In this document: piece after piece, positions 1 to 11,254 of the stretch
Position numbering within the stretch: the stretch's first letter is position 1
How the letters are laid out: each line of letters opens with the position of its first letter
DNA from: Blastococcus fimeti
Lineage (GTDB): Bacteria; Actinomycetota; Actinomycetes; Mycobacteriales; Geodermatophilaceae
Assembly: GCA_900102115.1 (NCBI GenBank)
Contig: FNAW01000002.1
Location: 62,001-126,000, forward strand
Length of the DNA: 64,000 nucleotides
Reading direction: 5' to 3'
The notes under the pieces: model-generated
Seen by the model: the letters and a program-made list of their open reading frames with translations, nothing else
What the model was told of the DNA's origin: nothing
The model's database searches: none
Translations under genes and position numbers: made by a program

Positions 1-96
1 GGCTCGGTGACGATCGAGCAGGTGACCGAGCTCCTCGTCGACGCGTTGCGGCCGCTCCCGGAGGCTCAATACGCTGCGCCGGACGACGAGGACTGA
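1..96 (+). CDS. C-terminal end of a truncated gene, possibly DUF881 family
   Basis: Frame 1 is open from the window edge and stops at TGA 94-96, giving a 31-residue tail that ends in [14 protein letters not shown]3 is high, as in neighbouring genes. In mycobacteria the gene just upstream of gcvH-garA encodes a DUF881 membrane-anchored protein, and DUF881 proteins tend to end in a short segment with a QYA/RYA-P signature, so DUF881 is my best guess. The identity rests on synteny and a few residues only. That it is coding is fairly safe; the family is tentative. Confidence 0.5.
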   Translation, partial: GSVTIEQVTELLVDALRPLPEAQYAAPDDED

Positions 97-133
97 CCCC
101 TTCGACCGACCCCTCCGACCGACCCCTCGGCCG
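96..133. repeat. 13-bp tandem repeat, nearly three copies
   Basis: Between the partial gene and gcvH the unit ACCCCTYCGACCG occurs twice in full (96-108 and 109-121) and a third time in degenerate form from 122. It lies in the 80-bp spacer that should also hold the gcvH promoter. No function is evident; replication slippage is the simplest origin. Confidence 0.5.
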
Positions 134-176
134 CCCCCGCGCGCCGCCCGCCTCCTCCCTGGGAGAAGATCCCCGC

Positions 177-581
177 ATGGCCACTCCGGACGACCGCCGC
201 TACACCGACCAGCACGAGTGGGCGCTGGTGCAGGGCACCGACGGCACGTCGACAGTCGTACGCGTCGGGATCACCGACCACGCCCAGGACGCCCTGGGGG
301 ACATCGTCTTCGTGCAGCTTCCCTCCGTGGGCGACGAGGTGACCCCGGGGACGCCGATCGGTGAGGTGGAGTCGACCAAGTCGGTGTCCGACGTCTACGC
401 GCCCGTCGCCGGGGTGGTGGCCGCCGTCAACGAAGCGCTCACCGACGCGCCGGAGACGCTCAACGCCGATCCCTACGGGGCGGGCTGGCTGGTCGAGATC
501 AGCGTGCCCGGTGAGGGCGGCGACCCGATCGGGGCGCTGCTGGACGCCGACGCCTACCAGGCGCTGGTCGACGGCTCCTGA
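177..581 (+). CDS. gcvH: Glycine cleavage system H protein
   Basis: 134 residues, normal length for GcvH. This lipoyl carrier shuttles the aminomethyl group from GcvP to GcvT and presents the dihydrolipoyl arm to the L protein. The lipoyl-lysine motif is clear in [12 protein letters not shown], with the Lys near residue 66 in the hallmark ExxK context. The start ATG at 177 follows a GGGAGAAG-like ribosome site around 160-167. It stands upstream of garA and gcvP, the usual actinobacterial arrangement; gcvT is not in this window. The N-terminal run [12 protein letters not shown] matches the conserved y-t-x-x-H-E-W opening of the family. Confidence 0.96.
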   Translation: MATPDDRRYTDQHEWALVQGTDGTSTVVRVGITDHAQDALGDIVFVQLPSVGDEVTPGTPIGEVESTKSVSDVYAPVAGVVAAVNEALTDAPETLNADPYGAGWLVEISVPGEGGDPIGALLDADAYQALVDGS

Positions 582-842
582 CGGCCCCGCCTACGGCGCC
601 GTCCGCGCTCCTGCTCACTATGATCGCGACGGGGGACGGAGTCGCCGGTGACCTGCCGCGCAGCTCCCGATCCCGACCCTGCAGCTGCGGTTGACCCTCG
701 GGTCCACCGCTGGTTGCATGACCACGGCCCGCCGCATCCGCGGTGACCGACACACGACGGGCCGTCCGGCCCGTCGTCCGCCGGCCGCCCGCGGCCTGTT
801 CCAGGCCCGCGGCGACGCCCCTCGCACCGGAGGAGACGCAAC

Positions 843-1361
843 GTGCACTGCACTCGATGTGGACATGAGAACCCCGAGGGCAGTCGCTTCTGCGCCCAGT
901 GCGGCTCGGCGCTCTCGCCCGAGCGGATCGGCGAGTCGACCAGCGTGATCCCGAAGGTCGGCGGAGACGACTCCGGCGAGCAGCCGGAGATCGCCGAGTC
1001 GCCCGCCGACGCGCACGCCGGCGCCGTCGAGTCCCTGCCGGCCGGATCCGCGCTGCTCGTCGTGAAGCGCGGCCCGAACGCGGGCAGCCGCTTCCTGCTC
1101 GACCAGGACGTCACCACCGCCGGACGGCACCCGGACAGCGACATCTTCCTCGACGACGTGACTGTCAGCCGCCGGCACGTGGAGTTCCACCGCGAGGGCA
1201 GTGGCTTCTCCGTGCGTGACGTGGGCAGCCTGAACGGCACCTACGTCAACCGCGAGCCCGTCGACGTCGCCACCCTGTCGGGCGGCGACGAGGTGCAGAT
1301 CGGCAAGTTCCGCCTCGTCTACCTGACCGGTCCCCGGACCGGCGAGCCGGCCGCTCGCTAG
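843..1361 (+). CDS. garA: GarA/OdhI-type FHA protein with N-terminal zinc ribbon
   Basis: 172 residues. The C-terminal half is an FHA domain with the canonical phosphothreonine-binding residues: GR in TTAGRHPDSD, SRRH, and NGTYVN. Ahead of it is ESTSV, which aligns with the ETTSV phosphosite of mycobacterial GarA; there a Ser/Thr kinase phosphorylates Thr, the FHA domain folds back on it, and inhibition of 2-oxoglutarate dehydrogenase is relieved while glutamate dehydrogenase is released. Unlike the mycobacterial protein, this one begins with a double-CxxC zinc ribbon (CTRCG and CAQCG, residues about 3-21). Start GTG 843 has a strong GGAGGAG at 829-835. The 261-bp spacer upstream holds a possible -10, TATGAT, at 619-624. 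The stop overlaps the next start by one base (TAGTG), implying translational coupling. Confidence 0.93.
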   Translation: MHCTRCGHENPEGSRFCAQCGSALSPERIGESTSVIPKVGGDDSGEQPEIAESPADAHAGAVESLPAGSALLVVKRGPNAGSRFLLDQDVTTAGRHPDSDIFLDDVTVSRRHVEFHREGSGFSVRDVGSLNGTYVNREPVDVATLSGGDEVQIGKFRLVYLTGPRTGEPAAR

Positions 1362-2089
1362 TGGGCGGTCCGGCTCGCTCCACGGGGGAGGCCGGCGACC
1401 AGCACACACCGCGCCTCACCATCGGCGAGGTGCTCGCGGTGCTGCGGGACGACTTCCCCGACGTGACGATCAGCAAGATCCGCTACCTCGAGTCGGAGGA
1501 CCTGGTCCACCCGCAGCGGACTGCGTCGGGGTACCGGAAGTTCTCCCGGGCCGACGTGAGCCGGCTGCGGTACGTGCTAACGGCGCAGCGGGACCACTAC
1601 CTCCCGCTGCGCGTCATCAAGGACCACCTCGAGGCGCTCGACCGCGGGGAGCCGGTGCCGGACAGCTCCGGTCCGGCCGCCGTGCCGCCGCGGGCCCCCG
1701 GGAACGCCAACGGCGAGGCCGCGCCGCTGACCCCGGACCAGTTCGCCCGGGCGGCGGGCCTCGAGCCCGACCAGCTCGCCGACTGCGTCCAGTTCGGCCT
1801 GCTCGCCACCGACGCCGACGGGCGGCACCCGGTCGCGGACCTGGCGGTCGCCCGGGCCGCCGCGGGCCTGGCCCGGCACGGCATCGAGCCGCGCCACCTG
1901 CGGGTCTACCGCACCGGCGTGGAGCGCGAGGCCGGCCTGGTGGAACAGCTCGTCGCGCCGGTCCTGCGGGCCCGCTCGGAGGAGGCCCGCACCCGCGCCA
2001 CGGAGAAGCTGCGCGAGCTGGCCGGGCTGTCCGCGCAGTTGCACACCGCGCTGCTGGAGGCACGACTCCGGGAACTCCTGCGCCCCTGA
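1361..2089 (+). CDS. ftsR: MerR-family regulator, FtsR (Rv1828) type
   Basis: 242 residues. The N-terminal winged helix is typical of MerR: LTIGEVLAVLRDDFP, then ISKIRYLESEDLVHP and SGYRKFSRADVSRLRYVL at about residues 18-70. The long C-terminal region lacks metal-binding cysteines and matches the Rv1828/FtsR branch, which in corynebacteria has been linked to control of ftsZ. The start GTG overlaps the last base of the garA stop, so expression is probably coupled to garA. A Pro/Ala-rich linker around residues 90-125 separates the DNA-binding and effector halves. Confidence 0.88.
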   Translation: MGGPARSTGEAGDQHTPRLTIGEVLAVLRDDFPDVTISKIRYLESEDLVHPQRTASGYRKFSRADVSRLRYVLTAQRDHYLPLRVIKDHLEALDRGEPVPDSSGPAAVPPRAPGNANGEAAPLTPDQFARAAGLEPDQLADCVQFGLLATDADGRHPVADLAVARAAAGLARHGIEPRHLRVYRTGVEREAGLVEQLVAPVLRARSEEARTRATEKLRELAGLSAQLHTALLEARLRELLRP

Positions 2090-2214
2090 CTGCGGCGTAC
2101 CGTGAACGCGTCGCCGTACCCGACCGCCGCCTCAGAACCAGCCACCACACCGCCCCGCAGCCCGACGACCTCGTCGGTCCGGACCGTTGGGCACGCAGCC
2201 GAGGGAGCCGTACC

Positions 2215-2706
2215 GTGCAGGAGCTTCGAGTCGTCGGCGTCCGGGTCGAGCTGCCCGGCAACCAGCCGATCCTGCTGCTCAAGGAGACGCAGGGGGAGCG
2301 GTACCTGCCGATCTGGATCGGCGCGGTCGAGGCCGCGGCCATCGCGTTCGAGCAGCAGGGCGTGCGCCCCGCCCGGCCCATGACCCACGACCTGCTCCGC
2401 GAGGTGATCACCGCGCTCGGCGCCGAGCTCGAGGCGGTCAACATCACCGAGATGCGCGAGGGCATCTACATCGCCGAGCTCGTCCTCGGCGACGAGCGGG
2501 TGGTCAGTGCCCGGCCGTCGGACGCGGTCGCGCTGGCAGTGCGCACCGGGGCACCGATCTTCGGGGCCGACGACCTGCTCGACGAGGTCGGCATCGAGAT
2601 CCCCGACGAGCAGGAGGACGAGGTCGAGAAGTTCCGCGAGTTCCTCGACCAGATCTCGCCCGAGGACTTCGGCGCCGGTTCCGGATCCGGCGGCGGCCCC
2701 GCCTGA
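2215..2706 (+). CDS. Bifunctional nuclease family protein (DUF151)
   Basis: 163 residues covering the whole DUF151 domain: the opening V-V-G-V-x-V-E, then LLKETQGERYLPIWIGAVEA, the TMTHDLL-like PMTHDLLREVI, and the SDAVALAVRTGAPIF block. Plant and archaeal relatives were described as nucleases with combined RNase/DNase activity; the role in actinobacteria is unproven. The GTG start at 2215 follows a GAGGGAG ribosome site. The acidic tail ends in a Gly/Ser-rich stretch. It sits between two MerR genes exactly as in mycobacteria (Rv1829) and is followed by a strong terminator hairpin. Confidence 0.92.
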   Translation: MQELRVVGVRVELPGNQPILLLKETQGERYLPIWIGAVEAAAIAFEQQGVRPARPMTHDLLREVITALGAELEAVNITEMREGIYIAELVLGDERVVSARPSDAVALAVRTGAPIFGADDLLDEVGIEIPDEQEDEVEKFREFLDQISPEDFGAGSGSGGGPA

Positions 2707-2760
2707 CGGCGGCCATCCAGCCATCATCGGCAGGCCCGCGCCGCACTCCACTCGAAATGA

Positions 2761-2788
2761 TGAGCGGGGCGACACGCCGCCCCGCTCA
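2761..2788 (+). terminator. Stem-loop terminator after the DUF151 gene
   Basis: TGAGCGGGGCG (2761-2771) pairs perfectly with CGCCCCGCTCA (2778-2788) around a six-base loop. No U-tract follows, as is common in actinobacteria. It separates the garA-ftsR-DUF151 unit from the next MerR gene. Confidence 0.75.
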
Positions 2789-2789
2789 G

Positions 2790-2818
2790 TTGACCGGCCC
2801 CCTGGCCCGGCTTACGGT
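2790..2818 (+). promoter_or_regulatory. Sigma-70-like promoter of the second MerR gene
   Basis: TTGACC at 2790-2795 and TACGGT at 2813-2818 are separated by exactly 17 bases. Predicted transcription starts near 2825, leaving a leader of about 110 bases. That leader contains GGTGTGACACC, a 5-1-5 palindrome near 2834-2844, which could be a MerR operator. Confidence 0.6.
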
Positions 2819-2938
2819 CGGCGAACAACAACGGTGTGACACCTGAGGTAGGTGGGCGCGAGCCACGATCCCCGACCTCGGGTACCAGCCGTCGACCCGC
2901 GCCGCGCCAGTGGAGCGGGGACTGAGGAGGACGCCGAC

Positions 2939-3508
2939 GTGAGCGACCAGGACAAGGGCTCCCAGGGTCAGCTCTTCAGCGACGCCGCAGTCGGGGCCCC
3001 TGCGTACGACGAGGTCGACACCGACCTGGTCGGATACCGCGGCCCGACCGCCTGCGCCGCTGCGGGGATCACCTACCGGCAGCTGGACTACTGGGCCCGT
3101 ACCGGCCTCGTCGCACCGTCGGTCCGCAGCGCCACCGGTTCGGGCACCCAGCGGCTCTACTCGTTCCGCGACATCCTCGTGCTCAAGGTCGTCAAGCGGC
3201 TCCTGGACACCGGCGTCTCCCTGCAGAACATCCGCAAGGCCGTCGACCACCTGCGCAACCGCGGCATCAAGGACCTCGCCAACATCACGCTGTTCTCCGA
3301 CGGCGCGACGGTCTACGAGTGCACCTCCGCCGAGGAGGTCGTCGACCTGCTGGCCGGTGGGCAGGGCGTCTTCGGCATCGCCGTCTCCGGTGCGCTGCGC
3401 GAGCTGTCCGGCGAGCTCGCCGAGCTCCCCGCCGAGCGGCTCGACGGGGCGCCGATGGACTCCGCCGACGACGAGCTCTCCATGCGCCGCCGCCGCCGCG
3501 CCATGTAG
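2939..3508 (+). CDS. MerR-family transcriptional regulator (Rv1830 type)
   Basis: 189 residues from GTG 2939, chosen because GAGGAGG lies at 2924-2930; a longer reading from 2852 would add a poorly conserved tail. The N-terminal helix-turn-helix reads [23 protein letters not shown] followed by [18 protein letters not shown]. It ends with a run of arginines. Homologues occur in the same garA-gcvP cluster across actinobacteria, where they help tune growth and cell-division genes; the direct targets here are unknown. It has its own promoter at 2790-2818. Confidence 0.88.
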   Translation: MSDQDKGSQGQLFSDAAVGAPAYDEVDTDLVGYRGPTACAAAGITYRQLDYWARTGLVAPSVRSATGSGTQRLYSFRDILVLKVVKRLLDTGVSLQNIRKAVDHLRNRGIKDLANITLFSDGATVYECTSAEEVVDLLAGGQGVFGIAVSGALRELSGELAELPAERLDGAPMDSADDELSMRRRRRAM

Positions 3509-3622
3509 TTCGTTCTGTCGTGCCGAGTGGGCCCCGGAGGGGTCCGCGCAGCGCGACGCAGCGGCTCATCGGTGTCGGGTACGGCACGTGGTCGCGGGGT
3601 CGGCCGGAGGCCGACGATGTTG

Positions 3623-3628
3623 TAGCGT
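3623..3628 (+). promoter_or_regulatory. Leaderless -10 element of gcvP
   Basis: TAGCGT is followed by seven bases and then GTG 3636, so transcription should begin at or next to the start codon. A 7-bp hairpin, GTCGGCC-gga-GGCCGAC (3599-3615), sits just upstream and may end transcription from the MerR gene. No Shine-Dalgarno sequence precedes the GTG. Confidence 0.55.
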
Positions 3629-3635
3629 TCTGCCA

Positions 3636-6686
<3,051 letters not shown>

Positions 6687-6717
6687 CGCCGGGGACGCCG
6701 GCGCAACCCGGTCGACG

Positions 6718-6739
6718 CCGTCGCACCCGCGTGCGACGG
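6718..6739 (+). terminator. Stem-loop after gcvP
   Basis: CCGTCGCAC (6718-6726) pairs with GTGCGACGG (6731-6739) around a four-base loop. It ends on the first base of the GTG proposed as the start of the next gene, so it either terminates gcvP transcripts or modulates that start. Confidence 0.6.
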
Positions 6740-7341
6740 TGTCGCCCGTGACCGCTGACGACGACGCCAAGGCCGACCTGCGCTCCTACCTGCAGGAGGG
6801 CCGGGACGTGTTGGTGTTCAAGCTGGACGACCTGTCCGAGTACGACCTCCGCCGCCCGCTCACCCCGACCGGCACCAATCTGCTGGGGCTGGTCAAGCAC
6901 CTGGCGTACGTGGAGATGGGCTACTTCGGCCCGACGTTCGGCCGTCCCGTGGCCGAGGTCGAGCCCTGGATGGCCGAGGAGGGCGAGCCCAACTGGGACC
7001 TGTGGGCGACGCCCGAGGAGTCCCGGGCCGACGTCCTCGCGCTCTACCGCCGGGCCTGGGCGGTCACCGATGCCACCGTCGCGGAGCTGGCCCTCGACGC
7101 GGCGGGCCGGGTGCCCTGGTGGTCCCGCCCGGAGGTGACGCTGCACCGCGTCCTCGTGCACGTCATCGCCGAGACCCACCGGCACGCCGGCCACGCCGAC
7201 ATCGTGCGCGAGCTGATCGACGGGTCGGTCGGCAACCAGTCCGTCGGGGACAACCTGCCCGAGCGGGATGCCGCCTGGTGGCAGCGGTACCGGCAGGAGC
7301 TGGAGGCGGCGGCGCGCGCCGCGGCGGATCGCGTGCCGTGA
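6739..7341 (+). CDS. DinB/DUF664 family protein
   Basis: 200 residues. The DinB four-helix fold of the DUF664 branch is recognisable from TGTNLLGLVKHLAYVEMGYFG near residue 47 and HRVLVHVIAETHRHAGHADIVRE near residue 135; His residues in these positions form the metal site of the superfamily. Members are often mycothiol- or bacillithiol-dependent transferases, but this branch has no assigned reaction. The start could also be GTG 6748, which would leave the hairpin at 6718-6739 fully upstream. The stop overlaps the methyltransferase start (GTGA). Confidence 0.88.
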   Translation: MSPVTADDDAKADLRSYLQEGRDVLVFKLDDLSEYDLRRPLTPTGTNLLGLVKHLAYVEMGYFGPTFGRPVAEVEPWMAEEGEPNWDLWATPEESRADVLALYRRAWAVTDATVAELALDAAGRVPWWSRPEVTLHRVLVHVIAETHRHAGHADIVRELIDGSVGNQSVGDNLPERDAAWWQRYRQELEAAARAAADRVP

Positions 7342-8072
7342 CGGTGGCCGACGCGATCTTCTCCGATCCCCGGCTGGCCGCGGTCTACGACACCTTCGAC
7401 GGCGAGCGCTCCGACCTGGACGCCTATCTGGCGCTCGTGGACGGGTGGGGGGCGCGGTCGGTCCTGGACATCGGCTGCGGCACGGGCACCTTCGCCTGCC
7501 TGCTCGCCGGCCGCGGGGTGCAGGTCGTCGGCCTGGACCCCGCGGCGGCCTCGCTGGACGTGGCCCGCGGGAAGCCGCACGCGGACGCGGTGACGTGGCT
7601 GCACGGCGACGTCCGGTCGCTGCCACGGCTGCAGGTCGACGTGGTGACGATGACCGCGAACGTGGCGCAGGTCTTCCTGGCCGACGAGGAGTGGGCCGCC
7701 GCCTTGGAGGGGGCGTGCGCCGCGCTGCGCCCGGGGGGCCGGCTGGTGTTCGAGAGCCGGCGACCGGAGCGGCAGGCCTGGCGGGAGTGGACCCGCGAGC
7801 GGTCGTGCACCCGTGCCGTCGTCCCGGCGGTCGGGCCGGTGGAGACCTGGGTCGACGTCCTCGACGTGCGGGGGGACCGGATCTCGTTCCGCTGGACGTT
7901 CCGTCTCGAGCGCGACGGCCTCGAGCTGACCTCCGACTCGACGCTGCGCTTCCGCAGCCGGGCGGAGCTCACCGGTTCGCTGACCGCGGCCGGGTTCGTC
8001 GTCGAGGACGTGCGGGACGCCCCCGACCGGCCGGGCGCCGAGTGGGTGTTCCTCGCCCGGCGCCCCGGCTGA
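7338..8072 (+). CDS. Class I SAM-dependent methyltransferase
   Basis: 244 residues from GTG 7338, which overlaps the preceding stop by 4 bp. SAM-binding motif I is VLDIGCGTGTFACLL at about residues 40-54, followed by the acidic motif II in VQVVGLDPAAASL and motif III around WLHGDVRSLP. C-terminal beta strands (ISFRWTFRLERDGLELTSDSTLRF) are typical of the UbiE/Tam-like family often annotated only as methyltransferase. The substrate is unknown. Coupling to the DinB gene suggests joint expression but gives no pathway. Confidence 0.88.
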   Translation: MTVADAIFSDPRLAAVYDTFDGERSDLDAYLALVDGWGARSVLDIGCGTGTFACLLAGRGVQVVGLDPAAASLDVARGKPHADAVTWLHGDVRSLPRLQVDVVTMTANVAQVFLADEEWAAALEGACAALRPGGRLVFESRRPERQAWREWTRERSCTRAVVPAVGPVETWVDVLDVRGDRISFRWTFRLERDGLELTSDSTLRFRSRAELTGSLTAAGFVVEDVRDAPDRPGAEWVFLARRPG

Positions 8073-8083
8073 GCGGTCCGGCG

Positions 8084-8287
8084 TCAGGCGCTGACGAGCT
8101 CCGGGGCCAGCCAGGTGTGCGGGTGGGTGACGGCCCGGCCGTCGGGGAGGAGCTCGCCGTCGTCGTCGAACAGGACGACGCCGTTGCACAGCAGGCTCCA
8201 CCCCTGCTCGGGGTGGCTGCTGAGGACGGCGGCGAGGTCGCGCGCGTCGCTGTCGACGTCGGGGCAAGGGGTCACGTGGGAGCACAT
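8084..8287 (-). CDS. DUF5999 family small protein
   Basis: 67 residues. The order MCSHVTPCPDVDSDAR, then HPEQGWSLLCNGVVLFDDDGELLPDG, is characteristic of DUF5999, a family of small cysteine-containing proteins widespread in streptomycetes and relatives with no known function. The three Cys near residues 2, 8 and 33 might bind a metal, but this is untested. It is transcribed convergently with the methyltransferase gene, 11 bp from its stop. No clear ribosome site or leaderless -10 was found. Confidence 0.85.
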   Translation of the reverse strand: MCSHVTPCPDVDSDARDLAAVLSSHPEQGWSLLCNGVVLFDDDGELLPDGRAVTHPHTWLAPELVSA

Positions 8288-8387
8288 CGCAGGTTCCGTC
8301 CGTTCGGGCCTCGTGGGCCCTGGTGGCTGTGGGTGAGGGATCGTTCACCGAACGCCGCCAGTGTGCGCGCCTCCGACGACGCCGTCG

Positions 8388-8403
8388 GGTGACGCAGGTC
8401 ACC
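8388..8403. promoter_or_regulatory. Perfect dyad, CRP/GlxR-like candidate operator
   Basis: GGTGAC-GCAG-GTCACC is a perfect 16-bp dyad whose core, GTGA-N6-TCAC, fits the half-sites and spacing of CRP-family boxes. It lies about 100 bp upstream of the DUF5999 start and 57 bp past the coaA stop, so the DUF5999 gene is the likelier target. Confidence 0.4.
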
Positions 8404-8459
8404 ACGTCATCCCTGCGAGTGGTGGAGATGTGCCAAGCCGCCGCACCCGGCGGTGCGGA

Positions 8460-9422
8460 TCAGAGCTTGCGGAGCAGGATCCGGCGGACGGAGTGGTCGG
8501 CGGCCTTCTGCAGCACCAGCCGGGCGCGGGACCGCGTAGGCGCGATGTTGTCCCGCAGGTTCGGCGCGTTGACCGCGGACCAGATGCCCAGCGCGGTGTC
8601 CCGGGCCTGCTCGTCGGTCAGGCCGGCGAACCGGTGGAAGAAGGCCGAGGTGTCGGCGAACGCGGTCCGCCGGAGGGCGAGGAAGCGCTCGACGTACCAG
8701 GTCTGGATGTCGGCCTCGGAGGCGTCGACGTAGACGGAGAAGTCGAAGAAGTCCGAGGCGAACACCTCGGGGGCGGTGCCGTCGGAGCGGCGACCCGCCT
8801 GGAGCACGTTGAGCCCCTCGACGACCAGGATGTCGGGGCGGTCCACGGCCTGCTGCCGGCCGGGGACGATGTCGTAGGACTGGTGGTCGTACACCGGCGC
8901 GAACACCTCCTCGCGGCCGCTCTTCACGTCGGCCAGGAAGCGCAGCAGCGCCCGGCGGTCGTAGCTCTCCGGGAAGCCCTTGCGGCCCATGAGCCCGCGG
9001 GCCTCCAGCGCCGCGTTGGGCATCAGGAAGCCGTCGGTCGTGACCAGGTCCACCCGCGGGGACCCGGGGCTGGCGGCCAGCAGGGCCTGCAGCAGGCGGG
9101 CGGTGGTGCTCTTGCCGACGGCCACGCTGCCGGCGACGGCGATGACGAAGGGCACCTTCGCCGTCGAGTCGCCGAGGAACTCGCTCTGCGCCGCCCACAG
9201 CCGACGGCTGGCCGTGACGTGCAGCCCCAGCAGGCGGGCCAGCGGCAGGTAGACGGTGGTCACCTCATCGAGGTCGATGCGGTCACCCAGCGAGGCGAGC
9301 CCGGAGAGATCCGCCTCGTCCAGGGGCAGTCGCGATCCCGCGGCGAGTGCTCGCCACGAGTCGCGGTCGAACACCGCGTAGGGCGAGATGGAGCCGCGCG
9401 TCCCTGCCGTCACGGCCCCCAT
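8460..9422 (-). CDS. coaA: Type I pantothenate kinase
   Basis: 320 residues from ATG 9422. CoaA phosphorylates pantothenate with ATP, the first committed step of coenzyme A synthesis. The Walker A is [12 protein letters not shown] at about residues 94-105; other family blocks are [44 protein letters not shown] and the C-terminal [13 protein letters not shown]. The alignment with mycobacterial CoaA (312 residues) runs end to end. A start at GTG 9461 would add 13 residues without homologous support; ATG 9422 places SPYAVFDRD at the expected distance. The ribosome site (GGACGG) is weak. Confidence 0.96.
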   Translation of the reverse strand: MGAVTAGTRGSISPYAVFDRDSWRALAAGSRLPLDEADLSGLASLGDRIDLDEVTTVYLPLARLLGLHVTASRRLWAAQSEFLGDSTAKVPFVIAVAGSVAVGKSTTARLLQALLAASPGSPRVDLVTTDGFLMPNAALEARGLMGRKGFPESYDRRALLRFLADVKSGREEVFAPVYDHQSYDIVPGRQQAVDRPDILVVEGLNVLQAGRRSDGTAPEVFASDFFDFSVYVDASEADIQTWYVERFLALRRTAFADTSAFFHRFAGLTDEQARDTALGIWSAVNAPNLRDNIAPTRSRARLVLQKAADHSVRRILLRKL

Positions 9423-9523
9423 CGTGCCGTCCGGCACTGCGCACCCGTGCGCGCGGGTCACCCGTGCGGGTCAGGAGGGCGCCCGCGCGTGGCCGGGAGC
9501 CTGGTCAGGGCGCGGCGCCGGTC

Positions 9524-9529
9524 TAGGGT
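9524..9529 (+). promoter_or_regulatory. Leaderless -10 of the acetyltransferase gene at 9537
   Basis: TAGGGT is followed by seven bases and then GTG 9537, the same geometry as in front of gcvP. It fixes the start codon within a much longer open frame. Confidence 0.6.
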
Positions 9530-9536
9530 TCTGCCT

Positions 9537-10349
9537 GTGCCAGCCCGCCCGGGACTGCTCGAGTGCATCGAGCGCTACCACGCCGCCGCGCCGCTCCCGG
9601 ACGCGCGGATCGAGCGGGCCGGCGCCCTCGACGTCCCGCTCGGCGATCCGTCCTGGCCGTATCCGGCCCGGCCCCGGCGGGGCACCGACTCGAAGGTCAC
9701 CGTCGCCGACGTCCGCGCCGCGCTCGACCTGCAGGACGCCGCCGGGCTCCCCGGCGCCCTGGAGTGGATCCCGGAGTGCACCCCCGAGGTCGCCGCCGCC
9801 GCCCGCGCGGCCGGACTGGAGATCGACGTGCTCCCGCTGCTGGTGGCCGACGAACCGGTCGAGCTGCTGTTCCCGGCCGGCGTGCGGCTCTACGTCGTGG
9901 GCGCCGAGGATCCCGAGCTGTCGCACTACCAGGAGGTCTCCGCGGTGGCGTTCGCCAACCCGGGCGGCCCGGCCGACGTCCAGGCCAGCCGGCCGGAGCC
10001 CGTCCGACAGGAGACCGTGGGCACCGCCGCGCTGCGCGAGCGGATCGCGACCGGCCGCACCGTGATGATGGTGGCGATCGAGCGCGGCGTGCCCGTCGCC
10101 GTCGGCCTGCACCAGCCGGTCGACGTCGACGGCGCCGTGGTCAGCGAGATCGTGGGCCTGGCGACGGCGCCGCGGCTGCGCGGCCGGGGCCTGGGCGCCG
10201 GCATCGCCTCCGCGCTGGTCGCGCACGCCCGCGAGACCGCCGACCTGGTGTTCCTGGCCGCCGGCGACGACGACGTCGCCCGGGTCTACGAGCGGATCGG
10301 GTTCGCCCGCCTGGCGACCCTCGGCGTCGCAGAGCCTCCCGCGGGCTGA
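9537..10349 (+). CDS. GNAT-fold N-acetyltransferase
   Basis: 270 residues from GTG 9537, a start supported by the leaderless -10 at 9524-9529. The C-terminal 110 residues form a GNAT domain: VVSEIVGLATAPRLRGRGLGAG is beta-4 plus the acetyl-CoA pyrophosphate loop (RGRGLGAG), and VYERIGFARL is the final motif. The N-terminal 130 residues resemble a degenerate first GNAT-like domain, giving a two-domain layout common in actinobacteria. The acceptor substrate cannot be deduced. It is convergent with the serine hydrolase gene, the two stop codons abutting as TGATCA. Confidence 0.85.
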   Translation: MPARPGLLECIERYHAAAPLPDARIERAGALDVPLGDPSWPYPARPRRGTDSKVTVADVRAALDLQDAAGLPGALEWIPECTPEVAAAARAAGLEIDVLPLLVADEPVELLFPAGVRLYVVGAEDPELSHYQEVSAVAFANPGGPADVQASRPEPVRQETVGTAALRERIATGRTVMMVAIERGVPVAVGLHQPVDVDGAVVSEIVGLATAPRLRGRGLGAGIASALVAHARETADLVFLAAGDDDVARVYERIGFARLATLGVAEPPAG

Positions 10350-11174
10350 TCAGCACCGCAGGAGCGCGGCCTCCGGGAGCGCGGCCGCCGCGGTGTCCAG
10401 CCGGGCGCGGGCGTCGGCCTCGGGGATCGCCGCGGGCACCTCGCTGAGCAGCACGACCACCCGGCCGTCGCGCACCCCCGCGGAGTGCAGATGCCGCATG
10501 CCGGCCACGCAGCACATCCAACCCTGCTTCGCGGCCACGGTGCCGGGGAGCGCGAGCAGGCCGAACCGCTGGTCGTAGCCGTCGGCGGCCACGGGCGTGA
10601 CCTCGGCCATCCAGCCCAGCAGCGCGGCGGCGTCGTCCGGATGGGCGAGCACCGGCAGCCGGGACAGGAAGACCGCGACGTCCCGGGCGGTGGTCGTCGT
10701 CCGGCCCCACTGCCCGGGCACAGCCGGGGGAGCGGTGCCGGACAGTCCGTAGCGCGCGGCCACGTCGGTGACCAGTCCGGGACCGCCGAAGCGCACCCAC
10801 ACCGCGGAGGCGGCGTCGTCGTCGGAGCTGCGCACCATCGCACGCAACCGGTCGCGGTCCCGCTCGCCGACCGCCTCCAGACCCACCCGGGCCCGGTGCA
10901 GCACGCCCTCGGCCAGGAACAGCTTGACCAGCGACGCGGTGGGGAAGGGGCGCACGGCCTCCGGCCCGGACAGCGACGGAGGGAGGGCTGCCTCCGTCCC
11001 GCCGGGCGACTGCTGTACCCCGATTGCGACCGCGACCGTCCCGCCGGGGAGGGCGCCCGTGGCCGCGACCCGTCGCGGGACGGAGAACGAGGCCTCGGTG
11101 AGCAGGAGGGCCAGCAGGGTCACCAGCAGGCGGGCGGCACCCCGCTCGCCGGCCGACGACCGGGTCGTCGACAT
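10350..11174 (-). CDS. Secreted class A beta-lactamase-like serine hydrolase
   Basis: 274 residues with an N-terminal hydrophobic segment (RLLVTLLALLLTEASFSV, about residues 15-32) that can serve as signal peptide or anchor. The SxxK motif is in TASLVKLFLAEG near residue 82; SSDDDAAS stands where the SDN motif belongs; KQGWMCC occupies the KTG position. The family holds beta-lactamases and penicillin-binding-like hydrolases; the absent Glu-166-type loop and the KQG variant argue against assuming antibiotic resistance. CVAGMRHLHSAGV near the C-terminus may form a disulphide pair with the neighbouring Cys. The start ATG 11174 is the first in frame; no clear promoter was seen. Confidence 0.78.
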   Translation of the reverse strand: MSTTRSSAGERGAARLLVTLLALLLTEASFSVPRRVAATGALPGGTVAVAIGVQQSPGGTEAALPPSLSGPEAVRPFPTASLVKLFLAEGVLHRARVGLEAVGERDRDRLRAMVRSSDDDAASAVWVRFGGPGLVTDVAARYGLSGTAPPAVPGQWGRTTTTARDVAVFLSRLPVLAHPDDAAALLGWMAEVTPVAADGYDQRFGLLALPGTVAAKQGWMCCVAGMRHLHSAGVRDGRVVVLLSEVPAAIPEADARARLDTAAAALPEAALLRC

Positions 11175-11254
11175 GGACTCATGGTGCGCCGCCCGCGCCG
11201 GGATGCTTCAACAGTCATGCAACTGCCGGATGTCGCGAGCGCTGCGCAGCCGGC

